Source of the DNA: JAVVTR01 sp036653535
Lineage (GTDB): Bacteria > Bacteroidota > Bacteroidia > Bacteroidales > P3
Reading direction: 5' to 3'
NCBI GenBank assembly: GCA_036653535.1
Contig: JAVVTR010000001.1
Location: forward strand, 372,001-436,000
DNA length: 64,000 nucleotides
Positions 34,865 to 42,578 of this stretch are shown piece by piece (the first letter of the stretch is position 1; every line of letters begins with the position of its first letter). Position numbers and translations under genes: made by a program. A model generated the notes under the pieces. It did no database searches and was not told where the DNA came from. It saw nothing but the letters and a program-made list of their open reading frames with translations.

Positions 34865-36325
34865 ATGCAATACATATCCCATTTAATAGATAAGCCTTTA
34901 TTGTCGCAAGTGAAAATTGTAGCCACCATTGGACCTGCGTGCAATAATAAAAAGACCCTTTCTGCTATGATTGAAGCCGGATTAAATGTTTGTCGTTTAA
35001 ACCTTTCGCATGGTACCTTACAAGATCATTTGGAAGCCATAAAACTCATTCGGCAACTTTCTTCACAAATGGGTATTCCCATTTCTATATTGGCGGATCT
35101 TCAGGGTCCTAAATTACGCATTGGCAATATCGAAAACGATGTAATTTTGATCAAAGACACTCCTTTTACTTTGGTATCTAATCCCATGCAAGGCAATGAA
35201 CACACTGCTTATATGAGTTATACAGACTTCCCAAAAGTAGTAAAACCAGGGGAGGAAATTTTAATAGATGATGGCAAAATTCGTCTTAAAGTTATAAAAA
35301 CTAATAATATAGATAGAGTAGAAACCTTGGTAATTAATGGTGGCCCTCTTTTTTCACATAAAGGGGTGAACCTCCCACATACACAAATAAATTTACCAAG
35401 CCTTACAGAAAAAGATAGGCAAGATGCTATTTTTGCGCTTCATAATCAAGTAGATTGGTTAGGTTTGTCGTTTGTTCGTAAAGCACAAGATATTTTAGAG
35501 CTAAGAAAGTTGGTTCAAGAAGAAGGAAAAGACGGACAAGTAGGCATATTAGCTAAAATTGAAAAACCAGAAGCCTTAGCTTGCTTAGAGGAAATTTTGG
35601 ACGTAGCAGATGCTTTAATGGTAGCTCGTGGAGATCTTGGTGTGGAAGTTTCCTTTGAACAAATCCCTATAATACAGAAAGATATAATTCGACAGAGCGT
35701 AGCTAAGGGTAAACCTGTTATCGTAGCTACACAAATGTTGGAAAGCATGATTCACAACTTCGTACCAACCCGTGCAGAGGCTAATGATGTTGCTAATGCC
35801 GTATTAGATGGAGCCGATGCTGTTATGTTAAGTGGAGAAACTTCTGTGGGTGATTTTCCCGTGGAAAGTGTCCAAGCCATGGATAGCATCATTCGTTTTA
35901 CCGAGATTAAAGGTTTTAGGTTCAAGCCGAAACAAAAACCCGATCCTGAAAGTTCCACTTTTACCAAAGAAACAATTTGTTTTAGTGCAACAAAAATGGC
36001 ATCCCAAGCCAATGTTCAAGCCATAGTTCTTTTTGTAGACAGTGTACAGGCGGTTTTAAGTGTAGCATCTTATCGCCCATATACTAAAATATTAGTCTTT
36101 ACAACCAACCCTTTTCTACAAAGTGCGCTCAGCTTTGTTTGGGGAGTAGAAATTTTTTCCATAACACCTCTAAATAGAACAGCGGAAGCTGTAAATTATG
36201 CCAATGCTTTATTGTTAAAACAAAATATACTCAAAACAGGAGACAGAGTTGTTTACTTAAGCCACATTCCTTTTCATGAGCATTTCGGAAATATAAACAC
36301 CATACGATTAGAAGTCATAGAATAA
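34865..36325 (+). CDS. pyk: Pyruvate kinase
   Basis: 486 residues. It transfers phosphate from PEP to ADP in the last step of glycolysis. Clear motifs: VKIVATIGPACNNKKTLSAMIEAGLNVCRLNLSHG at the N-terminus, the ILADLQGPKLRIG B-domain border, ILAKIEKPEA (catalytic Lys and Glu), VARGDLGVEV, IVATQMLESMI and PTRAEANDVANAVLDGADAVMLSGETSVG. The C-terminal allosteric domain is complete. With pckA 4 kb upstream the PEP node is well covered, but the two genes are separate transcription units. Confidence 0.97.
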   Translation: MQYISHLIDKPLLSQVKIVATIGPACNNKKTLSAMIEAGLNVCRLNLSHGTLQDHLEAIKLIRQLSSQMGIPISILADLQGPKLRIGNIENDVILIKDTPFTLVSNPMQGNEHTAYMSYTDFPKVVKPGEEILIDDGKIRLKVIKTNNIDRVETLVINGGPLFSHKGVNLPHTQINLPSLTEKDRQDAIFALHNQVDWLGLSFVRKAQDILELRKLVQEEGKDGQVGILAKIEKPEALACLEEILDVADALMVARGDLGVEVSFEQIPIIQKDIIRQSVAKGKPVIVATQMLESMIHNFVPTRAEANDVANAVLDGADAVMLSGETSVGDFPVESVQAMDSIIRFTEIKGFRFKPKQKPDPESSTFTKETICFSATKMASQANVQAIVLFVDSVQAVLSVASYRPYTKILVFTTNPFLQSALSFVWGVEIFSITPLNRTAEAVNYANALLLKQNILKTGDRVVYLSHIPFHEHFGNINTIRLEVIE

Positions 36326-36335
36326 GAACAAGATA

Positions 36336-36354
36336 CAAACGGGGACAGGCACGA
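36336..36354 (+). repeat. Dispersed element between pyk and the riboflavin kinase gene
   Basis: CAAACGGGGACAGGCACGA, a full core with a variant 5' flank (CAAAC instead of ACAC). It lies 10 bp after the pyk stop and 19 bp before the next ATG. Confidence 0.82.
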
Positions 36355-36372
36355 ATTTTTTAAAACAAGAAA

Positions 36373-36846
36373 ATGTTAAAATTTAAAGGCATTGTTGTTC
36401 ATGGACGGCAGGTTGGCAGAAAGATGGGCTTCCCAACTGCAAATTTGGAACATATAACTATAATAGAGAATACTTTTAATTTCACCAATGTTCATAGCAA
36501 TTCTCGAACATCTTCCATTTTACCCAATGGTGTTTTTGCTGCTTGGATTGAAATTTTGAATTCTACAGAAAATAAGGAAAATCAAAGTATCTCTCCTTCT
36601 ACTAATTTAAATCCTTCCATATATAAAGCCATGCTAAATATTGGTCATCGCCCCACTTTTGATGGGGAAATGGATTCGGTAGAAATACACATATTTGACT
36701 TTAATACAGATATTTACGAGAAATCTATAGTGGTTACTTGCATAGCACGCCTTAGAAAGGAAAAGAAATTTAACTCTATCTCTGAACTTCAAATACAACT
36801 TCAAAAAGACAAAACTTCAGCTTTGGCCTTTTTAGAAAAATTTTAA
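36373..36846 (+). CDS. Stand-alone riboflavin kinase domain
   Basis: 157 residues comprising only the flavokinase domain normally found at the C-terminus of bifunctional RibF: GIVVHGRQVGRKMGFPTANLE (substrate and ATP loop), PNGVFAAWIEI, YKAMLNIGHRPTFDG, VEIHIFDFNTDIYEKSIVV, and a final ARLRKEKKFNSISELQIQLQKDK. It phosphorylates riboflavin to FMN. The FAD-synthetase half is absent and no fragment of it lies upstream. A second full-length RibF may exist elsewhere in the genome (inference). About 25 residues inserted after PTANLE are unusual. The gene follows pyk by 47 bp and ends at a terminator. Confidence 0.82.
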   Translation: MLKFKGIVVHGRQVGRKMGFPTANLEHITIIENTFNFTNVHSNSRTSSILPNGVFAAWIEILNSTENKENQSISPSTNLNPSIYKAMLNIGHRPTFDGEMDSVEIHIFDFNTDIYEKSIVVTCIARLRKEKKFNSISELQIQLQKDKTSALAFLEKF

Positions 36847-36880
36847 AACGTATTTGCTTTTTAATCAATCCGAAAAACAA

Positions 36881-36937
36881 AGATAAGTCCCAAGGAAGAA
36901 CTTTTACCAAATTTTTCTTGGAACTTATCTTTTTTAT
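36881..36937 (+). terminator. Intrinsic terminator after the riboflavin kinase gene
   Basis: AGATAAGT...CCAAGGAA (from 36881) pairs with TTCTTGG.AACTTATCT (ending about 36930), followed by TTTTTT. A bulged stem with a strong U tract. Confidence 0.82.
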
Positions 36938-36947
36938 TTATCGCCTT

Positions 36948-37105
36948 ATAGGTGAACCTACACATCTTGTTAAATGCTTTATACCTCAGCGCATAACACG
37001 GTTTTGTTCTATCTTTTAATCCATAAATAGGTGAACCTACACATCTTGTTAAATGCTTTATACCTCAGCGCATAACACGGTTTTGTTCTATCTTTTAATC
37101 CATAA
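36948..37105. repeat. 79-bp tandem duplication at the 3' end of the PLB-like gene
   Basis: Copies 36948-37026 and 37027-37105 appear identical and start ATAGGTGAACCTACACATC. The second contains the last codon and stop of the minus-strand gene (stop at 37095-37097). The same LFMD-stop codons are therefore repeated in non-coding DNA across the copy junction near 37015-37030. Confidence 0.93.
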
Positions 37106-38699
37106 ATAATTGTGTCTCTGCCCATTTACCTTCCAATCTATCTGGAACAAAATCAACAGATATGTCTTTTTTGCAGTCTTTCCAATCGGATTTAGACCAA
37201 ACAAATGGTTCTCCATCTATCTTTGCAGTACCATATAACATCCAAAAAGAAGTTTTGGTACTTCTTTCATTGGGTTTATATTGCAAGCTTTTCAATAATT
37301 CTTTCACTTTTAGAGCGGAAAACACCTTGGCGTCTACAGCCCCATCCGGTATCGTTTTTGGATACGAGGTAGTACCTCTACCCAAATCCCAACGACCGTA
37401 AATGGAAAGCGGCTCATCCTTACCCACATACGTGATCAACTCCTTTGCAGAATTCATATCCTTAACCAATCCTATCCGCTCGCCAAATTGGACACGACGC
37501 ATCGGACGATTATCCGTTGATGCTAAATCTTCTACAACACGTTTAGATATAGGATAATTAATACCGAAAATAAAATCGGGAGTAATCAAATCTTGATCAT
37601 AATCCCGTTCGCCTACTGCTTCCCCTGTAGAATCTGTTACAGTCAGCGTCTTGCCATCCGAATGGAATAATACAAAACGCTTATGACTCATTTCTATCAA
37701 TGCCGTTTCTTTCGTTTTCACATCTATCAACATATACCCATTCAGGTAGGTTCCTGTGTTATCTACTGTTATATAATTATAAAAATCGTTAATACTTCGA
37801 GCAAACATTTCTGCCGCTGCAGCACGCCAGCAAAGCCATATTCCATCAACTTGCGACCCATTAATGGAATAACGGTGGGTAGTTTCGTTAAAACAGACAC
37901 CATGACCATTGAACCCAAAATCCATGTTACTTCCAAACTGTCCAGGACAATAAGAGTTTTGTGTAATGAAATCGTCTCCAATAAGGTAACTGATGGTATG
38001 CGATTGCGATAAATAACCGCACCAACTGTTATGTGTCCAGTATATATCCTCTCCTGTTCGTTTTAAAAAAGCGGAACAATGATCAGATTTATGCTTTCCG
38101 TAAGTGCTTTCCAGCGAATTGGAAACCACATCAAACAAATCCATTTGGGCATTAATGAAATAAAGATCTCCAAACGACAATTCCGCATCTTTATAGCCCA
38201 AACGTAATGAAACTGTAGAAAACTCTTTATACATTATTTTCTCTTCCAAATCTGCTTCCCCTCGAACGGGAACCCCAACCGCACCTTCATAAATGCCAAA
38301 CATCCTATATAATAGACGTTCTATATACTTTGCTATTTCTTTCTTTTCGAAAGAACGAATCCATGTAAGCAAATAGTGGTAATTCTTAGTTAAAATTCTT
38401 TCTGCTATTAATAATTCATCGGAGGTCGGCCCTAATTGTTTTGGATAGCTCTTTTTTGCATTACATAGGTAAGCATTGTCCCAGGTATTGTTACGGGATG
38501 CTTTCAGCATATTGTTTCCTTGCAATTTACCTTGCACATATCCAGCAAGATATTCATTAACACAGATTCTGTTTTTGGGATTAACCGAACTTATGCTAAA
38601 ATTCCAGCAATTGTTTTTTAACTCAGCAAACCCCATACAGTGCTCATTCAGGAAAAATTTCGTCCTTGGTTCCTTATTCTGATTTTCCATAATTTTCAC
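37095..38699 (-). CDS. Phospholipase-B-like Ntn hydrolase (PF04916-type)
   Basis: 534 residues. The block DHCSAFLKRTGEDIYWTHNSW with YLSQSHTISYLIGD matches the core of the phospholipase B-like family, best known from lysosomal PLBD proteins and Dictyostelium. In that family Cys of HCSA (here about residue 208) becomes the N-terminal nucleophile after self-cleavage. Other shared features are YLAGYVQGKLQ, SYCPGQFGSNMDFGFNG, and DNTGTYLNGYMLIDVKTKE followed by YDQDLITPDFIFGINYP. No signal peptide is visible (MKIMENQNKEPRTKFF), so it may be cytoplasmic, unlike the lysosomal proteins. The substrate in bacteria is unknown; amide or ester hydrolysis is family inference. A promoter box lies at 38750-38757. 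Confidence 0.75.
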   Translation of the reverse strand: MKIMENQNKEPRTKFFLNEHCMGFAELKNNCWNFSISSVNPKNRICVNEYLAGYVQGKLQGNNMLKASRNNTWDNAYLCNAKKSYPKQLGPTSDELLIAERILTKNYHYLLTWIRSFEKKEIAKYIERLLYRMFGIYEGAVGVPVRGEADLEEKIMYKEFSTVSLRLGYKDAELSFGDLYFINAQMDLFDVVSNSLESTYGKHKSDHCSAFLKRTGEDIYWTHNSWCGYLSQSHTISYLIGDDFITQNSYCPGQFGSNMDFGFNGHGVCFNETTHRYSINGSQVDGIWLCWRAAAAEMFARSINDFYNYITVDNTGTYLNGYMLIDVKTKETALIEMSHKRFVLFHSDGKTLTVTDSTGEAVGERDYDQDLITPDFIFGINYPISKRVVEDLASTDNRPMRRVQFGERIGLVKDMNSAKELITYVGKDEPLSIYGRWDLGRGTTSYPKTIPDGAVDAKVFSALKVKELLKSLQYKPNERSTKTSFWMLYGTAKIDGEPFVWSKSDWKDCKKDISVDFVPDRLEGKWAETQLFMD

Positions 38700-38749
38700 T
38701 TTTAAAATCTATCTGTTTTTATTAAGGTCTTATCATTATTAAATGTTAA

Positions 38750-38757
38750 CAAATTTA
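38750..38757 (-). promoter_or_regulatory. -7 promoter box TAAATTTG for the PLB-like gene
   Basis: The minus strand reads TAAATTTG, matching TAnnTTTG, 51 bp upstream of the start at 38699. Confidence 0.5.
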
Positions 38758-39024
38758 CCAAATAGTTATTAGTTTCTTTTGTTTATTCGTATTTTAAACA
38801 TAACAATATCAAGTAATTAACGGTGTTGACAAACGAATAAACATCCCGTATAGTGCAATTTTAGATATAATATACGACAAAAACAAACGCAATAATAGTT
38901 TTATTATCGTTTAAGAAAGAACTTGTTATGGTATTTTTATCTCCTTTTCCCTTTTTGGCAATTTTGTTATCAGATTTGTTCTTGGAAATCAGATTACTAA
39001 TCTCTTCTTTTTTACAAAATCAAA

Positions 39025-39156
39025 ATGAGAGGAGATGAAATGAAATGGAATTTTTACATATCTAAAACTTCGCTGGTGCAATTTTTGCAAAATAAAAACA
39101 AGAAAGTAGCAACATTAAATTTATTTATTGACTATTATGATTATGGTTCAAGATAA
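39025..39156 (+). other. Possible 43-codon small ORF in a long gap
   Basis: The gap 38758-39265 is AT-rich and otherwise empty. ATG at 39025 opens MRGDEMKWNFYISKTSLVQF and runs to TAA at 39154-39156. A GAGAGGAGATG sequence precedes the second Met like a Shine-Dalgarno, unusual for this phylum. No homologue recognised, so it may be chance. Confidence 0.2.
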
Positions 39157-39265
39157 TAATTACCACCTTAATATTGCTTTATTTAGCACAATTGGTTCGT
39201 TAATATATAGATATAGTTTCAAAAAATATTTACTAACGGAGAATATAGTGGTAAATTAATGGTAA

Positions 39266-39883
39266 CTATGCTAATTCATCTCCTAAAAAACGGACAATAT
39301 GCGCTGGTATACAAAAAGTTAAAAATATTATACCGGAAAATAGAAGAGGATAGCACGATTCTGCAATTATTAAAGATAAGAAAGACATTGCCATTCCTAA
39401 TACCCCACTAACTACAAATGGTCCTAAATTTAAAATTACCCCAGTTAGCGTAATACCTAATCCGACTAATAAGCAGGTTAAAAGAACATAAGGGGTGTCG
39501 GCAATAAAAACAATCCATGCAAATGGAGCAAAAAGACCGGAAAAAACAATTATTCCACCTAAAACACACCACATTTTTACAATAATATAATCGGCAAACG
39601 TGGTTCTTTGAGGTGGGTTTTTTTTAAAATAATTTTGGAAAAGAGGTAGACCTATAGCTGGAGCCAATAACCATAAAACATTACACAAAAGACTATGTGT
39701 AATAAATTGAGTAATAAATACAATAAAAGAAACAGCCGTTACAAGATAACCAAAAATTATGCACAATTGCGGAAAAAAGTCTTTATAATCCTGTCTAACC
39801 ATTTGATATGCATCTTCTATAAATGTTTTTTCTTCTATATCTTCGTTGGTGGGTTCTGTTTTGAACAATGAATATTTTTTCAT
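39266..39883 (-). CDS. Polytopic membrane protein, Yip1-like, unknown function
   Basis: 205 residues. A soluble N-terminal 40 residues (MKKYSLFKTEPTNEDIEEKT, then FIEDAYQMVRQDYKDFF) is followed by about five transmembrane helices and no catalytic motif. The layout resembles Yip1/DUF1282-type membrane proteins, but I do not recognise a family with confidence. It stands alone between the PLB-like gene and the RAYT gene, all on the minus strand. Confidence 0.6.
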   Translation of the reverse strand: MKKYSLFKTEPTNEDIEEKTFIEDAYQMVRQDYKDFFPQLCIIFGYLVTAVSFIVFITQFITHSLLCNVLWLLAPAIGLPLFQNYFKKNPPQRTTFADYIIVKMWCVLGGIIVFSGLFAPFAWIVFIADTPYVLLTCLLVGLGITLTGVILNLGPFVVSGVLGMAMSFLSLIIAESCYPLLFSGIIFLTFCIPAHIVRFLGDELA

Positions 39884-40055
39884 CTGTAATTATTTTAATA
39901 TTAAATAATAATTTATATTTTCGATAAACTTTTTATGATAAATGCACTAAAAACCCCAGTAAATGTAAGCTAAACCCAGCCTAGCCAAAATCACAAAAAC
40001 ATCCTTTTAGTCCTTAAGAATATGGCTAAGCAAAATTTACACTTTTTATAAGATC

Positions 40056-40080
40056 TTTTCTATCTAAAATAGATAGAAAA
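40056..40080 (-). terminator. Perfect A/T-rich hairpin after the RAYT gene
   Basis: TTTTCTATCT (40056-40065) and AGATAGAAAA (40071-40080) pair perfectly around a 5-nt loop, 20 bp past the RAYT stop codon. It may be a terminator or a recognition hairpin linked to the transposase; the sequence does not match the dispersed repeat. Confidence 0.55.
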
Positions 40081-40099
40081 TCCTGCTATAATCATCCTA

Positions 40100-40915
40100 T
40101 TATCCACTGTCTCCTTGTTGCATGTTCTGTTTCATTTCTTCTACTTCCTTTTTGTTAGAAAGTTCCTTTTTTACTTTTAAAAGAAAGCCATAAGGAATAG
40201 CTAAAATACGTGATAACTGCTTAAAACTATATGGTTTAGAAATTAATAATTTAGGTATCAAATTTAATTTTTCTAAAAATTCCATGCCAAGAAAATTTCT
40301 ACATTTGGTTATTTTTCTTATTTCTTTTATTAGTGTTGTGTCGGAAAAATACTTAACATTTCCAGGATCTAAAAATTCCACAGGCTTGTCTGGTTCTTTT
40401 ATAAAGGTATAAAATTCTAATTTTGTGGAGAATAGATTCTGCACAAAATCTGTTTCCGTTTTAATGGTTCTATGCGATGTCCTGTCAAAAAAATAGTCAC
40501 TAAAGCTACTCCAGGCATAAAAATCCCCTTTGGTTTTTACCAACCCTCCTTTATAAGGATTTAATAAAATATAACGGACACAATTTTTAAAATAACTTTC
40601 TTTTTCAATAGGTTCACTAAAAAATCTACCCTGAAAAACATGACCGGTACGCTCATACTTCAAATTAAAATAATGTGCATAGGAAGAATTTATTTGGTGC
40701 ATACATAAAGATAAATGTTTGGTTTCTATGAGTAAATGAAAATGATTGGACATGAGACAATACGCATGTATCTTCCCATATTTTGCTACAGATTGCTGAA
40801 TATATTTTGCTAAGCGACCATAATCGTTATAATCAACACAAAGAATTAAACCACCAACACCCCCTTGAACAACATGATATAGTTCACTTTTTGCCAATGC
40901 ACGAGGTTTTCTCAT
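40100..40915 (-). CDS. REP-associated tyrosine transposase (RAYT, Y1 family)
   Basis: 271 residues. N-terminal RAYT signature ELYHVVQGG (compare YHVxxRG), the HUH metal-binding motif SNHFHLLIE (His58 and His60), then GHVFQGRF and RYILLNPYKGGLV with a candidate nucleophile at Tyr115, and YAWSSFSDYF. The last about 90 residues are a basic helix-turn-helix-like extension (YSFKQLSRILAIPYGFLLKV). Y1 enzymes nick and rejoin single-stranded DNA; RAYTs are domesticated single-copy relatives tied to dispersed REP elements. Here an inverted pair of the GGGGACAGGC element lies about 190 bp upstream of its start. No IS200-type ends were seen. Linking this enzyme to the repeat family is inference from proximity and precedent. 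Confidence 0.9.
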   Translation of the reverse strand: MRKPRALAKSELYHVVQGGVGGLILCVDYNDYGRLAKYIQQSVAKYGKIHAYCLMSNHFHLLIETKHLSLCMHQINSSYAHYFNLKYERTGHVFQGRFFSEPIEKESYFKNCVRYILLNPYKGGLVKTKGDFYAWSSFSDYFFDRTSHRTIKTETDFVQNLFSTKLEFYTFIKEPDKPVEFLDPGNVKYFSDTTLIKEIRKITKCRNFLGMEFLEKLNLIPKLLISKPYSFKQLSRILAIPYGFLLKVKKELSNKKEVEEMKQNMQQGDSG

Positions 40916-41098
40916 CGTTTTATCTTTTATTTTATAAAAAACTAAAAATAAATACTATAACTTGCATAGTTTTACAAATATGCGTAAATATGCGCCACAT
41001 TAATTATAATTATAATTATAACGTAGATATATTCTTATAACGTACTAAGCATGAAAATAACGAAAAAGATAAAAGACATACGAGAAAACAGAGAAAAT
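40916..41098. other. AT-rich spacer upstream of the RAYT gene
   Basis: Contains four overlapping copies of AATTAT (41000-41021) and mixed AT-rich sequence. No gene seen. It separates the RAYT gene from the paired repeat elements. Confidence 0.5.
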
Positions 41099-41210
41099 AC
41101 ATGGGGAAAATACATGGGGACAGGCACGGAAAATATTTTTTTATTACCTTTGCTTACATACAACATAAACACCTTATATTCTTTGTGTAAGTGGTGCCTG
41201 TCCCCGTGTG
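41099..41210. repeat. Inverted pair of dispersed elements bracketing a promoter
   Basis: Left arm, plus orientation: a truncated ACATGGGGAAAA (41099-41110) then full ACATGGGGACAGGCACGG (41112-41129). Right arm, minus orientation: GGTGCCTGTCCCCGTGTG (41193-41210). The arms are about 15-bp inverted repeats with a loop of about 63 nt that contains the -7 box TACCTTTG. This is the only head-to-head pair seen in the window and lies next to the RAYT gene. Confidence 0.9.
41145..41152 (+). promoter_or_regulatory. -7 promoter box TACCTTTG for the ThrE genes
   Basis: TACCTTTG matches TAnnTTTG. Transcription would start near 41159, and the leader would include the right-hand repeat arm. Confidence 0.55.
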
Positions 41211-41235
41211 CTAACAAATTAAAAAACACTAAACT

Positions 41236-42009
41236 ATGTCTATCCCGCCAGCAGCAGACCTAAAAACCATTACTGGTTTTATTGCAGACTATGCCACTCG
41301 GCTCCTTGGTTCTGGAGTCCACACCTCTCGTGTTGTACGTAATTCTAAAAGAATTGGAATTGCACTTTGTGTACAGGTTAAAATGACCATTTTTGCAAAA
41401 AGTATTATTTTAACGGTAGCGGACGAACAAAACGAGGATATTTGCACCGAAGTTTTAGAAATTCCAGAACTTCCTGTTAGTTTTGAACTAAACTCTGATC
41501 TAAGTTCTTTAAGTTGGGAGGCTCACGATAAAAAAATGTCTTTAAATGAAATACAAAATAAATATGCCCAAATTATTGACAAACCACAGATACAACCACT
41601 TCTTGTCTTGTTTTTAGTAAGCATTGCTAATGCTGCATTCTGTAGGCTTTTTGGGGGAGATTGGGGAGCTATGGGAATAGTATTTATTGCAACTTCTTGT
41701 GGCTTCTTTGCAAAACAACAAATGCAAAAAAGAAAAATCAGCCCCTTTATCATCGTTGTAATTTCCAGTTTTATTGCCTCTTTAGTGGCTTCTATTTCCT
41801 TGCTTTTTAACATAAGAGCAGACATTGCCATTGCCACAAGTGTATTATATCTTATTCCGGGGGTTCCTTTATTAAATGGTGTTATTGATATTATTGAAGG
41901 CCATATTTTAATAGGTTTTTCTCGATTAGCTCAATCTTTTTTATTAGTTATTTGTATTGCGATAGGACTATCTTTTACCTTAGTAATATTTAAAAATAGT
42001 TTATTATGA
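41236..42009 (+). CDS. Threonine/serine exporter ThrE, N-terminal component
   Basis: 257 residues. It has a soluble N-terminal domain (about 1-115; LLGSGVHTSRVVRNSKRIG) and five transmembrane helices with SIANAAFCRLFGGDWGAMGIVFIATSCGFFAKQ and LYLIPGVPLLNGVIDIIEGH, the DUF1212 or ThrE_1 signature. It probably exports threonine or serine together with the next gene product. Its stop overlaps the next start by 4 bp, a translationally coupled pair. Confidence 0.87.
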   Translation: MSIPPAADLKTITGFIADYATRLLGSGVHTSRVVRNSKRIGIALCVQVKMTIFAKSIILTVADEQNEDICTEVLEIPELPVSFELNSDLSSLSWEAHDKKMSLNEIQNKYAQIIDKPQIQPLLVLFLVSIANAAFCRLFGGDWGAMGIVFIATSCGFFAKQQMQKRKISPFIIVVISSFIASLVASISLLFNIRADIAIATSVLYLIPGVPLLNGVIDIIEGHILIGFSRLAQSFLLVICIAIGLSFTLVIFKNSLL

Positions 42010-42503
42010 TACTAACTGTTTTAACAGACGGTTTTTTTGCCGCTATTGCTGCCATTGGCTTTGGCGCCATTTCGTGTCCTCCAAGACGGGCTTTTTTATA
42101 TATTGCGCTTTTGGCAGCCATAGGACACGCTCTACGTTTTCTTTTACTTTATTTAGGAGGAGATTTAGCCACTAGTTCTTTTATTGCATCCTTTTTTATA
42201 GGATTAGGAAGCTTATGGTTAGGATCTTTAATTTTTTGCCCAATGACCACACTCTATATTCCTGCTTTATTACCTATGATTCCAGGGATGTATGCTTATA
42301 AAACCGTTTTTGCATTAATTATGTTTTTACAACATTTAAATGACTCTATTTTGAGTCAACAATATATGCAAGAATTATTTTTAAACGCCTTAGTCACTTG
42401 TAGTGTATTATTTGCTTTAGCTGTTGGAGCTACCATTCCTATCTTCATATTTAGCAAAAAAGCTTACTCCTTGACCCGTCATTCCTATGAAGATCAATTT
42501 TGA
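42006..42503 (+). CDS. Threonine/serine exporter ThrE, C-terminal component
   Basis: 165 residues, about five transmembrane helices: FFAAIAAIGFGAISCPPRRAF and ALLPMIPGMYAYKTVFALI are the ThrE_2 or DUF3815 signature. In actinobacterial ThrE the two halves are one polypeptide; here they are two overlapping genes, common outside that group. A dispersed-element copy begins 2 bp after its stop codon. Confidence 0.87.
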   Translation: MILTVLTDGFFAAIAAIGFGAISCPPRRAFLYIALLAAIGHALRFLLLYLGGDLATSSFIASFFIGLGSLWLGSLIFCPMTTLYIPALLPMIPGMYAYKTVFALIMFLQHLNDSILSQQYMQELFLNALVTCSVLFALAVGATIPIFIFSKKAYSLTRHSYEDQF

Positions 42504-42505
42504 AT

Positions 42506-42522
42506 ACACGGGGACAGGCTGC
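42506..42522 (+). repeat. Dispersed element just upstream of the suf promoter
   Basis: ACACGGGGACAGGCTGC, a full copy, placed between the ThrE stop codon (42501-42503) and the suf -7 box at 42542-42549, so its 3' end is about 20 bp from that box, where a -33 region would lie. Confidence 0.88.
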
Positions 42523-42541
42523 AAGTTTTTGAAAAAATCCT

Positions 42542-42549
42542 TATATTTG
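42542..42549 (+). promoter_or_regulatory. -7 promoter box TATATTTG for the suf operon
   Basis: TATATTTG matches TAnnTTTG, 29 bp ahead of the sufB ATG. No IscR or Fur-type operator recognised. Confidence 0.6.
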
Positions 42550-42578
42550 TGAAAATTTAAGATAGAAAACATAAGGAG

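Noticed and set aside
36948..37105. CRISPR or attachment site
   Set aside because: Only two directly adjacent copies with no spacer, no integrase or tRNA, and the copy includes the end of the flanking gene; a tandem duplication explains it.
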